Below, piece by piece: positions 1-13,500 of a stretch of 64,000 nt of DNA. Position numbers and translations under genes: made by a program. The stretch spans positions 50,035,777 through 50,099,776 of the forward strand of contig OX439050.1 in assembly GCA_949317995.1 (NCBI GenBank), in the 5' to 3' direction. The notes beneath the pieces are model-generated. The model was not told the DNA's origin, searched no databases, and was given only the letters and a program-made list of their open reading frames with translations. The stretch comes from Acholoe squamosa. Lineage: Eukaryota; Annelida; Polychaeta; Phyllodocida; Polynoidae. Every line of letters begins with the position of its first letter. Within the stretch, counting starts at the first letter, position 1.

Positions 1-865
1 AAATATCTATTCATTAACAATTAACAAAAAATAACACATGTAAGTGCAATGTGTAATTATAGAGTCCTTACTTTGATCGCTCATTACTATGTATGCACAG
101 GTTCTAATGATGTTCCCTTTCTTTCACTCTGCCCCTATTGCTTCACTCATGAGGACTCTGAGAATCCAATTATCATGGGACGATAATTAGACCAGTGCTA
201 TCACGTGATGGGCCATATGATGCCCACCTGATCACGTGACCAGTCGGAAGCTGCATCTTTAAGTACCAAACTAAGACTTAAGTGGGTAGTGCTGTCTGAA
301 GACATCAGGAGGCATGAGGATTTGAGAGGAGTCTGTTACGTCCTAACAGCTTGTTAAATTTGTCCTTAATTTGTGCCAACTGATAATGAAAGACAGCATT
401 CTGCATCATTACCACCAAAGTGACTATAGAATACCCGTGCTGTACACTGAATAGCATGATTTGCCATCAACTTTAAACTGTACAATATTCTCCACGATGC
501 TCACAACTCAACAACTCAACTCTTTTACGCCACTGAATAATAGCCTTGAGTCGACTATTTTGTTAGCAACAATCGAATTTCTGTACCATACATCTCTGAA
601 TTTGAAATCTACTTTTACATCGGCAAATTAAAAGGACCAACATTTATAACATCCATGCTTATTAGCTTTGCCATCTGCCAAGGGCTATTCCAAACTTGGA
701 TGGTGATATTTTGTGGGTCCTTTGTTGTAATCTTTTTAGGTTAATCTGCGCACGAAATGCCATCAGATACCCGCCCACTGCATCCCCTACATGTGCAGAT
801 GGCACAGATCAGAGAGGTTGTTTCAGTGCTTCCTGCTTTCAGTAGATTGTTTTTCAATCGATGAT
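1..865. other. Non-coding stretch, no gene seen
   Basis: AT-rich sequence with no open frame showing coding character and no recognised repeat family. It leads into a CT microsatellite. Confidence 0.6.
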
Positions 866-878
866 CCTCTCTCTCTCT

Positions 879-973
<95 letters not shown>
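866..973. repeat. (CT)n microsatellite
   Basis: About 108 bp of nearly pure CT dinucleotides with a few CC and TC interruptions. It produces a spurious Ser-Leu open frame on the plus strand that is not a gene. Confidence 0.97.
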
Positions 974-976
<3 letters not shown>

Positions 977-1625
977 TCTTTTCCTCTTACCTATTTTTAA
1001 CAAGGATTGACAGAGGTTTCCATCGAATTTTGATAACTGGATTTCAGCGAACTAAAATTATACACACATTATGATTATGCAATATAAAAGAAAATTGCCA
1101 GCCCATTTTAGCACTGCACACTACTATTAATTTTGTTAATGTAATCTAAACTAAGCCAGATCCTGCTTATGCCTGCAGAAGCAATTGCCTCTCAGCTATG
1201 AGCAGGGTAACAAGCGGGACCATGGATCATGGATCTTCAAAGGAAGAGGGTCATCTGGTGTTTCCTGATGTCACATTACCTTAGATAATTTAATGTAGGC
1301 CTATGCTGAGATTACTATGTGATAAACTTGTATAGCCAAAAACGACTGCTAAATGATGTGTTTCCAATTATATACAAGATTATTTCAAACAGTTTAATAA
1401 CAGATTATAGTTTAACTTCATGTATCTGTAACTATAAAACTATGTGGCACCAGTATGATAACAACTGATAATGCCAAACTATGTTGCAGTGTTCCGACTG
1501 TTGATGTGGCGGTTGGCACATGAAGCCCTCTGCATGTACACATACAGGAATTTTAACCCATACCTTGTGCAATAAATATCCTTTTTTCTAAATGGATGTT
1601 GTTTCAATCTCTCCTTCATAAATAT

Positions 1626-1971
1626 TGTAATGGTTTGTTTTACCAGTTCAGTGGTTCGAGTCTTGGGAACGGGAAGGAAAAGACAAGACAGTGATTTGAG
1701 TGTATGCCAAAGGTTTTATTTAGCAACAACGGCTACCCGGAAGGTGTAGGTGGGGCAGCTTAATCTTTACTACAGTGAGGCCTAGAGGGCCTCTGACGTA
1801 GCGACTGAGCCCAGGGCTTTATATAGGAACCCTAGTGGTTGTCGCCAGATGACCCGCAGGTCCAGATCAGTGCTGCCACCTATCCGAAAGCCTAGGAACA
1901 TCCAGCGACTGGACTCACCCGCCACGCCAGACGACACCTTAATACAATACTCATACCGGTATACCTCTACA
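1626..1971 (-). mobile_element. Solo LTR of an LTR retrotransposon
   Basis: A 346-bp block with TG...CA ends: TGTAATGG on the left and CCTCTACA on the right, plus-strand reading. The flanks give a target repeat ATAT (1622-1625 and 1972-1975), or AATAT if one boundary A is shared. Read on the minus strand it has a TATA-like box (TATATAAAG) near 1817-1825 and an AATAAA signal near 1715-1720, the order expected of U3-R-U5. No internal coding region adjoins it, so it is a fossil left by LTR-LTR recombination. It does not resemble the LTR at 30256 or 59497. Superfamily not assigned. Confidence 0.7.
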
Positions 1972-4900
1972 ATATTGTTTGCATATGAGTTTATCTATAT
2001 CTGGTCAATTGCACTGAGTTGGGGTCACACAGGGCTCTTTAAGCGGTAAAGATTAAACTGCTTGGATTGTTTTGAAATTGTGTGTCCAAAATACTGGCGC
2101 ACTGAGGCACCTACCCTGAAAATTGGGAACACTAATATCAAAAATTGCTAATTTTTGAGTCAATTCCATTATTTAGCATTAGTTCCTATGGGACTCTGGT
2201 CCAAATAGGTTCATTTTTGGGGAGTTGATTTTTCCACGATCAAGTGAACACATTGATATGATATCATATTTTACATGATGCTGGGCATTGCCCTTTTATA
2301 ATAGTAATCTGTCATAATAACAAAATTTCTTAATTCATGATATTTCAGGCATACTACATATTGTGGCATGTATGGTTCCATGTGGCACATACGTTTCCTA
2401 ACATGGAAAAACTGTCATAGATTTCCATTGAGTTGTATAATGGGACTGTAATATTTACATGTAGATAGGTGCATAAGTGGTTAATCTTTATGACAATGCA
2501 TCTCTAGGAAATCCCATAACTATGCACTGGAGGAATCACTTTATGTGGCACGTATGGTTCCTCTAAAACTACACCAAATCACATTGCAATTTCAAATATG
2601 GCAATACTGAGGTATAATGTTAATGAATCTAAAATTCTTCACCTAATGACTGATAGTTGACACCTAAGGCTTTCTGATTATATTTTTGCATCTGATAAAT
2701 ATGATTTATTTCTCCCCACTATCATGTATTAAAGAATGAGGCACGTATGGTTCCACTTTACCTACACCACAAGGTTTTTAGCAATAACTCCAGGCAGATA
2801 AGGGGAATAATTCTTGAATTGATTATATATAATGCTAAATATTGAGGGCTAGTGGAAATATAAAAAATTCATACATTTCCAATGCATTTTCTCTTTACTT
2901 TGCCCCATACCAGTGGGAGCACTATAAAAAAAAAGTTCGAAATACCCCATAAAAAGCTTATATTTTGTAGTCTGCTGCTTTAAATATTAATGATACATGG
3001 GCAACCATAGTTTCCAAGCAGGATCCTGACCATACCCACCTAATTGAAATGAAAAATATCCAAAACGTTTAATCTTTAGTCACATTTACCCCCTTCCCAT
3101 GGTGAATAAAACCATAGTGTTGTAGATTTTAATACAATAGTAGAGAATAGTCCTGTGAGACATGGCGCGGCGACTTGTAATCTTGTGTCTAGTTTCAGTT
3201 GGTGAGACAGATAGGGCATACTATCATCTGGGCTTTTGGTAGTATATAGCACAAATTCAACCTGAACTACCCACTGCAGCTAAGTACTAATAGTCCATAG
3301 ACTTTCCATTCTGCATGCACCTCACTCAGCTGCCACAGGGACCTGTCTTATTCAATGTTCAATGCCATAGTCAACAGGTGTATCATTATGAGTGTACACT
3401 GTCTCAGATTGCCAGGGGCCTGCTCTGCCTCCCCCCCCCCACACACACACACACACACCCAACTGCCAATCACTTGTAATAGTCTGTACCTCGTCACGGG
3501 CCAGTGGTCAGCAAAACGGCCAGATCACTCCACCTCTCTGTAGAGGGGGAGCACAGTGTAAGTACCTCGGTGTATATACATGTTTTCAGTGTTCCACAAA
3601 ATCGTTTATATAATGAAAGGAGTAATCAAATTAATCTTTCATCACCAATAGTAGATACATATTCTGAGATAGCATTATTTCAATGTAAACTAAAAATTTT
3701 ACACAGAAAAGAATGTAGCAGTTCCACAAGGTGGCCTTACACTTCAACCTCCTCTGATTTACAAAAATGCACATATGGCAACACACACGTTAGCACTGAT
3801 TTCTCCATAGAGATCTTTGACAGTGAATACTTTGTTCAAATACAGAAAATATGATCCAATTGTACTATAACCCACTGAGATAAAACCTGTACTACATATA
3901 TATAGTAGTTTCAAAATGAACAATTCTTAAACAAAGGCTACAGGGATGCATTTCTGAATCTTAAAATGTTCTAATGCTAATCTGCCATAGGGCTCCAAAT
4001 GATGAAATGTCTTAGCTGCGAATAAAATCAAAAGTATGAGATATATTCTGAAAATTCCTTCACTGATAAGTAAAGTACACACACTGTTGTTATTACATTA
4101 GAATAGTGAGCAGGAATAGTCCATAGCAGAGGAGCCACAAACAAAAATAGATTGCAAGGCCTCCCTATCCCTTACACCGTGGCGACTGTGAACCATACAC
4201 TAGTCTACTCATCTCATGAGTAGTACTCACTAGTCGCCGTGCTAAAAATGGGTTTGTCCCCATCTCAGTGCAATTGACCATCTATAGAATGGCAACAAAT
4301 TCAACTTTCCAAGGTTATTTGAATAATTATTTATTAATTACAATTTGTGAGGTGTTACTGTGTCATTTGGCACCATTGGTATTTGACAAAAAGGGTATGG
4401 ATGAATAATCAGAGTTGATGCCTTTAAAAAAAATGGCTACCATAATTGATTTACTTCAATATGTCAATTTGATTTAGTTACACTCTTGTATCTTAAACAT
4501 TTATTTTGTATTTTCAGCTGGACAATTCATGCCCGGTACAATCCTTTTGGTCACATTCACCCAATTTTCAATTCGATGGCTTCATTAGTATAATCCAACT
4601 CTTACAGAGTCAAATTAATCGAATTAATCTCAACTTCACAGATTAAAATCACCTCATTTCGGCCCCTCTCTGCAATTAATTCACAATCAAGTACGCAGTA
4701 GTGCCAAAGGCTATACTTGTTCTGAAGTTCAAATGAATTTGTGAAACAAAGGTGACCTTTCTGACCTGAAATGGGAAGAAAAATCCCCATACACCTACAC
4801 CTGTTTAAAAAATACCTCCCCGCCCAGCCTATCATGAGATAACGAGGAAGTGCTCATGAGGAAGAGAGCCCTAGGTATAACAAGTGTTGTAACACGTTAC

Positions 4901-5443
4901 GGAACAGGAACAGGACATTACAATTGGTATTATTCACTAATTGTCCTGACGTCCGCAGATTGACGTCAACCTACACCATTGTCTATGTGTAGAGCTAAAC
5001 ATTGGTTCGGGCACTGGCGTTGATAAGATCATAGGCCGAGGTTCTGAGTAGTGTAGATCCATGTCATTTGGACTAGGCCGAAATACCTGCCTGCTCCCTC
5101 AGAGCGTCTACGGAGTAATTTGGACGTGCTGCCTCTCAATTATACCCATTTGTCTAATGGAGCAGCGATTCCCGGCTCAGTAGCATTAGATGGCGAGCCT
5201 ATCCATGTAGAGAATATAATAGTATTGTATAAATTATATAATTGAAGTAATGTCCTACCTCGACAATCTGATGAGGACTGGGTGACTTAAAATCCAAATG
5301 TAATGAGTCCATGCCTTCCATGTGCACGGCTGAGCTGCTAAAACTAGACTGACCCGAACTGACCAGAACATGAATAGGTTATGTATGGAGTGTAGAAAAA
5401 TCAACACTCCACTTGAAGTGGGGAGTGTGAAAATAGTGTTAAC
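1972..5443. other. Long non-coding stretch with a recurring 15-bp word
   Basis: No gene seen. The word GGCACGTATGGTTCC or a close variant recurs at about 2365, 2547 and 2740, spaced 180-195 bp apart, with another variant at 2384. A CA microsatellite lies at 3439-3458. Short open frames at 3355-3854 and 4602-4835 have no recognisable domain and I do not call them genes. Confidence 0.5.
3439..3458. repeat. (CA)n microsatellite
   Basis: A short run of C followed by about ten CA dinucleotides. Confidence 0.9.
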
Positions 5444-5511
5444 CACAGTCCACAGTCACGGCTCCGTACACTAATTGTTCACTGACGATTGAGCCTTGAC
5501 CGTGGACTGTG
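5444..5511. repeat. Inverted repeat, 21-bp arms
   Basis: Arms 5444-5464 and 5491-5511 match at about 19 of 21 bases in inverted orientation around a 26-bp loop. This is probably a small palindromic repeat or MITE core. No target duplication identified. Confidence 0.7.
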
Positions 5512-5635
5512 TTATGACAAGGGTAACAGAGAGGTGATTGTTATAGGGTTAATTGCAAGCCCATATTTTATTTACTAACCCATTGCCTTGTGAATAAGCT
5601 CCGGCTTATACATGATTATAGCTAACCATAGTGGG

Positions 5636-5811
5636 GCCCTTGATGGGGGGTCCCAATGTCCCATGTCGATTTTAAGAAATTGCCATGTCCCCATGTCGAT
5701 TTTAAGAAATTGCCACGTCACTGTGTCGATTTTAAGGAAGTGGCCATGTCACATGTCACTAGGGCAAAAAATGCTCATGTCGCCATGTCGATTTTAGGGG
5801 TCTAGAGCCAT
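5636..5811 (+). repeat. Tandem repeat block built on CATGTCGATTTTAAG
   Basis: Three to four imperfect units, each about 33 bp, centred on the word ATGTCGATTTTAAG, framed by a GGGCCCTTGATGGGGGG head and a TCTAGAGCC tail. The same block, head and tail included, occurs in reverse orientation at 41862-42034. It is therefore a dispersed repeat family and not a local expansion. Confidence 0.85.
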
Positions 5812-5843
5812 CATAGTTGCACCTCATTATGGCCTTAAGTTTA

Positions 5844-5965
5844 ATGTGTGCCTTATAGGCGGGGATTTTGTACTATAGAACATTACTAATCTGGCCATAA
5901 TTTCACCCCCATGCGCCTTGTAGGTTTGCTACAAACTCTGGGTGCGCCATATATTTGAAGTGTGT
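5844..5965. mobile_element. Degenerate copy of a GCGCCTTATA MITE family
   Basis: Contains TGTGCCTTATAGG, TACTATAGAACATTACTAA, ATGCGCCTTGTAGG and GGTGCGCCATATA. These match in order the interior of the clearer element at 15003-15248 (for example TACTATAGAACAGTACTAA there). Ends are eroded, so the boundaries are approximate. Confidence 0.55.
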
Positions 5966-7559
5966 CATTTATCAGCTAAGTTTCTATGGTCGGTTATTTC
6001 TAAACGGTACAGTTTTTTGTTTACATTAATGAAAATTTAATAACCAAAAATATGATACACTAATGAACAAGCCTTATAGATGTAAATCACTAATGCAATT
6101 TGCATATTAAAACGATATCTGGGATTTGAAAAATGTTTTAAGGTAAAGTCACAACTGCTGAACAAAGAAGGTTAGGTTGATGTGGCGTTTATTAAAGTGG
6201 AACAACGTTTCGGAAATTAGACGTCCTTCATTATGTGTCGAACTAGGATTATTCACCTGTGTTTCACTTCTGGAGAAACTAGCCTACATTGATCTAATTT
6301 TATTTCTTAGATCCTGTCGTTTAATCATCAGTTATGTTACAATTATCACAACAAACATATTTAATTGCAAATCAACCTTGAAGGCACAAGGTGTTTTTAT
6401 GTACGAGATGATGTATGAACACGGTCCTGGTGAGTGACTAGCAAGGAGCTTATTTCAAAATAGCTGACTCATGATTTGGCTGGAAATGCATGCTGAGGTC
6501 AATGGTTCCTCACTAAACTTGGTCTCTATGTGATAATGCATGTAAGATTTGATTGAGCAGCCGTAGCAAATCAAGCAGTAATGTAGGCTTGTTTATAAGA
6601 GTCTTGATGGATTTTATGATGATTCAGAGGCTGTGTTGTCGTTGGTCATATTGAAATAAGCCCCGGTTTGAAACCCTTAAAAGGTCCCTATGGTGCACTG
6701 AAATTCAGTACTAAGTTGTGTTGGCTCTTGGTCATTCTCTGCATTTTTCAGTGTAGAGCCCTTGATTTTAGACTAGGGGCCTCTCTGTGATCAATAGGCC
6801 TCTCCTTTGTTATTCTGCCACTGCATGCACCCGAATGGGCCTAGTCATTATAGTCCCACAATTGGCTTTCAGGTCATCTAATAGGGCTAGCCAGATGCCA
6901 CTAACTGGATTATGAGCGACTAGGAAGCACTGTTGTATACTCATGTTGCTACCATATGGTATCTAATTAGGGCCTCCCTCTGGATTGGTTCTACAGTCAA
7001 AGGCAGTTCACATGCATGGTTTTAGGATAGGGGAATATTAGTGACTGGTCGAAAATCCATCATACATATATACATATATCAGTTGGAGAAATGATTATAG
7101 TTACGTTTGATAAACCTGAAATGACATTGAAAGAGCAGCCTGAAAGTAAAAAAAAAAATAAAAAATAACACAATTATAAACACTGAAGAGCCTTCACTAG
7201 AAATTGTTGCCAATTGAATAGCAAAAGTCAACTCTGCATTGAAACAGAATCCCTGAACATAGGGATTATGATATCTATAAATCTATCTATTTTTTCCATT
7301 TCTCTCTCCAGTTGGCACTTCAGGCTTAGTTGTTATAAATTGCATCAGTCAATTGTCCTGAAACAACAAAACTATTAAGGAAATTGAAAAACAAAGGGAG
7401 AAATATAACCATGACATAAGAACACCCAATACACTGGGGTTAGTTCCAGTGCTTTGTGTACATAAATCATGCTTATAGAGCAGCTCTGTCTTTCTCCCCA
7501 GAGCAGCTCACTCGGTCTTACTCTCAAGCGTTAGATATTTTGTCTACTGTCAATAAGGG
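5966..7559. other. 3' flank of ALP-A, no other gene seen
   Basis: Downstream of the ALP-A stop codon on the minus strand. It may include the 3' untranslated region, whose end I cannot place. The 86-codon plus-strand frame at 6177-6437 has no recognisable feature. Confidence 0.5.
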
Positions 7560-10500
7560 TTAATGCATCAATTTAAGCAGTATCAATATGACTGACATAG
7601 CTACCACTGGTAAGGAAACAGCTGTGGAATGCAGGCCTACTCCAGCGCTAGGTGAATGGGTAGTGGTAGGTTGCATGGTAGGTAAAGGGCCTTGACATAG
7701 CCCCTGGTCTGGTCCGACACAGGAGGCATACATTAAGGCATGTGCTATATAATGCTGCTGGTGAACACCCTGGAAGAGGTAGGACATGGGACCCCGTGCA
7801 TAGATAGCAACATCCTCCCCACCATGTGTCTCATCATTTATCCTGATACCTGCATCAAATACATAGTCTGGACCAGCTGGAAGAGGAAACAAGGGTATGT
7901 AAGTTGGTAAGTAAGTAGGCATGTAAGCAATCAAGCAAGTAAGAATAAGTGATGATTCATGCCACTTTTATATGGCCAAAAAAATAAAGGTGTGTTTCCA
8001 GTTACATGACTTGAAAAGGGAGGGTCGGTAGGTCGGATTTTTTCTTTATTTTTTTAAATTTATATAGGAAATGTTAGGACACGTATCAAAGAATGTATCA
8101 AATTCTTTGATTTCATTGTAAAATAATGACGGGAAAATGACAACTGTGAGAGAGAAGAACACGAAAAGGATACAGAAAATGCATGAAAAAAATGAAATGA
8201 AAAATGAAAGAATGAAACAAATTTTCTTCAAGGCTGAAGTTATATTCAAAGTCATAAAACTAGATTAGCCAACAATGATTTTGATCAATATTTTGATATT
8301 GTAAGGACTTTTTTTGCATCAAATATCTTCTGGTCCTGGTCAAGTATTGTGTATTGTCCATGCAAAATTTTTAATCACTCTGCTCAGTATATTATAATGT
8401 GTAATCAATGCACTAGGATGATTTCAGCCCTGATGATTAACTCCCATCAGTGGATTAATGAGTTTCCAAATAAAGTTTCATCGGTGAATCATAAATTTAA
8501 ATGTTGTGTTAAAAATAACCAAGCAGTCAATAACCCATTAAGACTTACTTGTGTCTACTCCTGTGAGATTGATCCTCTGTTTAAGGCTGCCATCTGGTGT
8601 CTCTCTGTGCACCTTGTTCCCTGGTCCATTTACATATTGTAGGGTAGTGTAGGGCATCTTGTCATATGCCCCCCACACACTCGAAAATGTACCTAACACA
8701 CAAAGAATATACCCAGATGCCTATTTAAATTCTTGACAATTATTATTTTTAAAAGAGCCCTGGAAACAAAATCTTGTGTTTAACACGTGTTTGGAACCTG
8801 TCATATTGGTGAAAATATGGTGTCGTTCACGAGTATGAAACACAAGTATTCTTGTGATTCTGTGACCTGCCAGACTACTGAAATCACATGTTTTGAACAC
8901 ATGATTTATTCACATGAAATCACAAGATTTACACATGTTTTGGCATTGGTAATCAGCATAATTAATTAATACTATAGATTTATAAATGAGTGATATGTAG
9001 AAAAAAAAACAACTTTCATTTGATGGAGGGTCTGTGGTGGTGATGTATAAAGTGATAGCCACCTGATATAGGCATTGGTTATATGTGGATCAACACGGTA
9101 AAAGGTACGCCCGCGCACCCCCTTGCGGGCATACCTTTTACAGTGTTGATTCACATATATTGAGATTACCATTCTCTTATCTCAGAGAAAGGTAACCTCA
9201 CAAATATAGGTACTCCAATGCATCAATCATCAGCTTTTATTCATCACTTTTCTTAACAGTTCACTGAAAGTGCACCTGAGATGCACAAGCAATGGAGCCA
9301 TGTGATTTACAGATGGTGTTGGTGCCCAGGCATATATGAGCAGATTTTACACCCACAGAAATGGTGTCTGTGTCACCTTATTCATTGTTACTCTTTGTTT
9401 TAGCTGCTGCTTTTATGGTCAATAATCAATGCATGAAGATAATATCAAAAAGGTTATATACATATACAGAAGTAACTACAGGTTAGAGTATCAGTGAAGT
9501 ATTAGACTTAATAGATTAAGTTCTCAATGGTTTGAGGAAGATAAAAGACTGTCAAAACAGAATAGTGCTGCCACCTAGTGCAGAATGAATTTGACACGAG
9601 TATTTCTTGTGTTGATATCTTAAGACAAATTCACATGAAATTCTTGTGTTCTACACATGAATTGTCATGACACCAGATTTTCACCAAACTGACACGTGTC
9701 AAAGTGGTGGCAATCACGTGCCTTGTTTCCTGGGAGGGATATCTATATTTTTAACTGTCTTTTCAAAAATGTCTCTTTTTCTTCCTCACAAAAAATCTAA
9801 ATTTATTTCCATTTTATAAACACTCCTCTTATGAGTCTTAGGAGCTGAATGATATTCAAATGCACTATGCGCCCATTTGCCCTTATACATGAATCATGTT
9901 AACCCTAGGTTGTTAATATTTTCCAGGGTAATCAGCAAACAGGGAATGGAGACCTACCAAGGATGTTATTATCTATGTCTGCATAACCTGCTATGTTGAA
10001 CACATGTGAGTGATCTGCTGTGACTGCTATGAGGGTGTCCTCCTCACTTGTCAGATCCACTGCTCGTTGAACTGCCTCGCCCAATGAGATGGTCTCATCT
10101 AACGCCTTGAAGGGTTGGTTGGCATGGTGACCCTTGTCAATGAGGCCACCTTTGAAGATATATCAAAAATCCCATGATTTCTTAAATTATGTGAATTTAC
10201 AAAAGACATCAAGCTTACTTAAGGCCAAATGCTACAGGTGAACCTAAAATAATATAGAGGTAATTTTCTTTAAACCTGCTCTACAAAGTCTTTATAACCA
10301 TTTGTAATCAAAATATGAAAATAAAAAGCTGGAGTCCGAGTGCTATTTTTTCCACTGCAGGTCAATGTATGAAAATGGCATAACTATAGAATCCAATGGG
10401 CGAGCACCTGAAATAGGTTATTTCTGGTGAGTTTTACTAAATAAACCAGAAAGAAGACAAGGGATTTAAAAAATAGCACTTAAGATAAGCGTAGAAACAG

Positions 10501-13500
10501 TTAGGATAGTCATCAAACAAAAGGGCACATTGCATAATTCATCAATGGGGATTTGGGAGTAGGGTTCACCAAAGAGACTTGTGTTCTCTATCCTTCATGG
10601 TACATGAAAAAGCAATTCAGCATCCAAAGGAAAATCAATACTTCTAAATACCCTTCTTATCTATTATTGTTAGTGCTCTTTGTTAACAACGAATAGGCCT
10701 ACATTAGACCACAGAGAGACTTTCTCCTATAAGATATGGCCTTCCAACCTTCATATATAGCATGAGCACAGTCATGTGTACACATAGGCTTTACTTATCC
10801 TCTGGAGGCACAATTCTGTGACAGAATCTAGAGAAGAGATAAATTCAAACTGGGGCAGCAATCTCTGAATGGAACCAAAATGTCCTGCATGATGAATAAT
10901 GCTTCGAAAATACTTAAGGGTAGCAAAATGCAATCAAGCCTTCTCCCTATGCACATGCTTGGACACATAGAGCTGGGTGCTGATCTCTACCAGGCCGTCC
11001 AAGCAGCTTAGTGCCAGTAGGATAGATTCACCAAGAGACATCCACATACCTTTTATTTAGACATCCACCCCAAAAAATAACCATAAAAATTGGTTTGCTG
11101 CTGTATCAACACTAATTATCACCAATTTGGCAATGTTGATTCAGAATGGACTAAGATCCTAAGATCTTTATCAGTATGTTTAAGCACTCTATACCTCTTG
11201 AAGGGTTAAACAAAAGCTAGAAGCTTCACTTAAATGACATACCTTCTACAAACAGGAAGTAGCCCTTCTCTGAACGCTGCAGGATACACAGTGCCTTCTC
11301 CACCATCTCAGTCAGTGAGGGCTGTTCTGGGTAATTTTTCCTCTCATGTTCAAAGGCCATGTGACTGTCAGAAAACAATCCTGAAGTAAGATGAAGGGAA
11401 GAGTTTATTTCCCCTTTTCTTCATTGAAATGGAGTTCCCAATTCATTTTTGTTAATACAATTGTACTCTAGGAAATCACTTGGAAATATAGAAAAAGGAA
11501 AATCAGTATAATTAAATCACAATCATATAAAAATATGAAGACTATTATCCATGCAGGTAACTTAATACCTTGCATATAAGGTGCACCTCACATATAAGGT
11601 TCACCCCTATTTAAGTCAATCCTATAAGGTGCACCTGAGACCAAATTTTGGAGACTGTAATACTGCTATATAATTGAAAATCCATGCAGAACCCTAAATT
11701 TAACCAATCCTGCAAGGTGCAAGTGTATCTAAGAGAATTATGGCAAATAGACAAAAAAACAATCAATTAATCAATAGACTTTCACCCTTGTGTATGAGCT
11801 GCTCCTTGTATGTGAAGAATTGCAGTTATTCATAAATGCCAAGTATAACTTAACATTTACCTAGAATAATGTCCTGTGATTCTTCACTTACCAAGTAAAT
11901 AATCTGTTTTGTTTTCATTCAGACTCCTCAGTTCATTAGCAGTTGTAATGTATTTGTATGATTCCTTTGGTAGTGTTGCATTTCCCCTTGCATCTAGCCA
12001 TTCCTGATCAATGATAAAAAGAAATAAGCCATGACAAAAGGTGTGTATCCACATTTCGTCTCATGCCATCGGTCCAATTTAGTTCATTACTCAATGTTGC
12101 AGAAAATACATAGACAAAATTTTGACACATTTAAGGTTTCATGTTTATCGTTATCTCTGATGCGGAGGCTGTTATTAGTTCCCCACTATCCCAGTTGGGT
12201 GTAAAAATTCCACCACAGTTGGCAGGCTACATTTGAGATTGATGAAATATTAACATGTGCTGACATGAATCTTTTAGCAGTAGGTCACTCTGCAGCCCTT
12301 AAGAATTAAGAGACAAATAAGATATCCATCAACCCTTACACAAAATTTCCTGATTATTATTTTGGTCTTTATAGTGTTCAGCAATATTACTGTTGAATGT
12401 GAACATAATGCACCAACCTTTGTAATATTCCTCTCATCCAGCCTCTCTCCTTTTGTACATTTACCTGCATTGTCCTTATTGCATGGATATAATTTATTGC
12501 GACCTCCACCAAGGATAACCTGTAAGGGTTAACAAAAGCGCACATTTATTTCTTAGGCCATAGTGTATCATGCAATATATTTTAATGTAATTTTCAAGGA
12601 TATGCTGCTAATGAGACAACTTTGTAATATCATCAAGTTCTGATCCAGCACACAAGGGATGTCTCGTTGCAGTATGATTACTTTTTTTTAACTGCCTTAC
12701 TTCATTCTTGGTCAGAGGTTGGATCAAACTGAATGAGGAAAAAATGGCAATCATATAGAGAATGGCAAGAACTTCTTCAGGAATGCATGATTAATGGCAT
12801 AACAATCAATGCACTATATAGAGGGACATATTTTCTGTATCCCATGAATTAGACAATACTTATCGGGGTGAATTTTTACTGATCCGACTGATTTTTCTAT
12901 ACTTTTGCATTGTTATAAATTCTTAGATTAATGAAAATTTGCCGAACCGACGGCAGTGGAACCAATGGTTTAGCTGAAGAATGATGCAGATAAAGCATAG
13001 TTAAATACGAGTTTTGCTAATTGGGTATCTTTTGATATGCAATGAAGTATCTCACATAGCAGATTTAAAGGATGAACTTACCCTTATACCAAGGTTATCC
13101 TTTTCTACCAATTGTTGTGCTATGTCAGTACACTTTTCAGGCTCAATATTTTTGGCAGGGATGTTGGCCTCCCCATTCCGGTCAGCACTGTGTGCATAGG
13201 CAGCAGAGGGACTGGCATGTGTCACTCTCGTATTTGTCACCAGGCCTGTCCACTTACCTGCAAAATACTAGGTGAAAATATAGGGCTTTCAAAGGTCATC
13301 CTCAAATAAATCATTTACGACCCAGCTAGTGTTTCCAACGTTCATTGAATTCTGCTTGTCAGTATAACCATACACAGTCATTCATGCAGACCAAAACATC
13401 ATACTGTAGCCCAAACCGTTTCTCCTGACAGATTTTCACTGTACTTGTGCTTTCAGGTTGGCCATGAGGTAATAGACTTACTTACCTGCATCCATGGAGT

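Noticed and set aside
791-1000. 69-codon plus-strand frame of Ser-Leu repeats
   Set aside because: It is the translation of the CT microsatellite.
7991-8255. Minus-strand Phe/Ser-rich frame at 8046-8255
   Set aside because: AT-rich intron 9-10 sequence of ALP-A; composition explains the hydrophobic residues.
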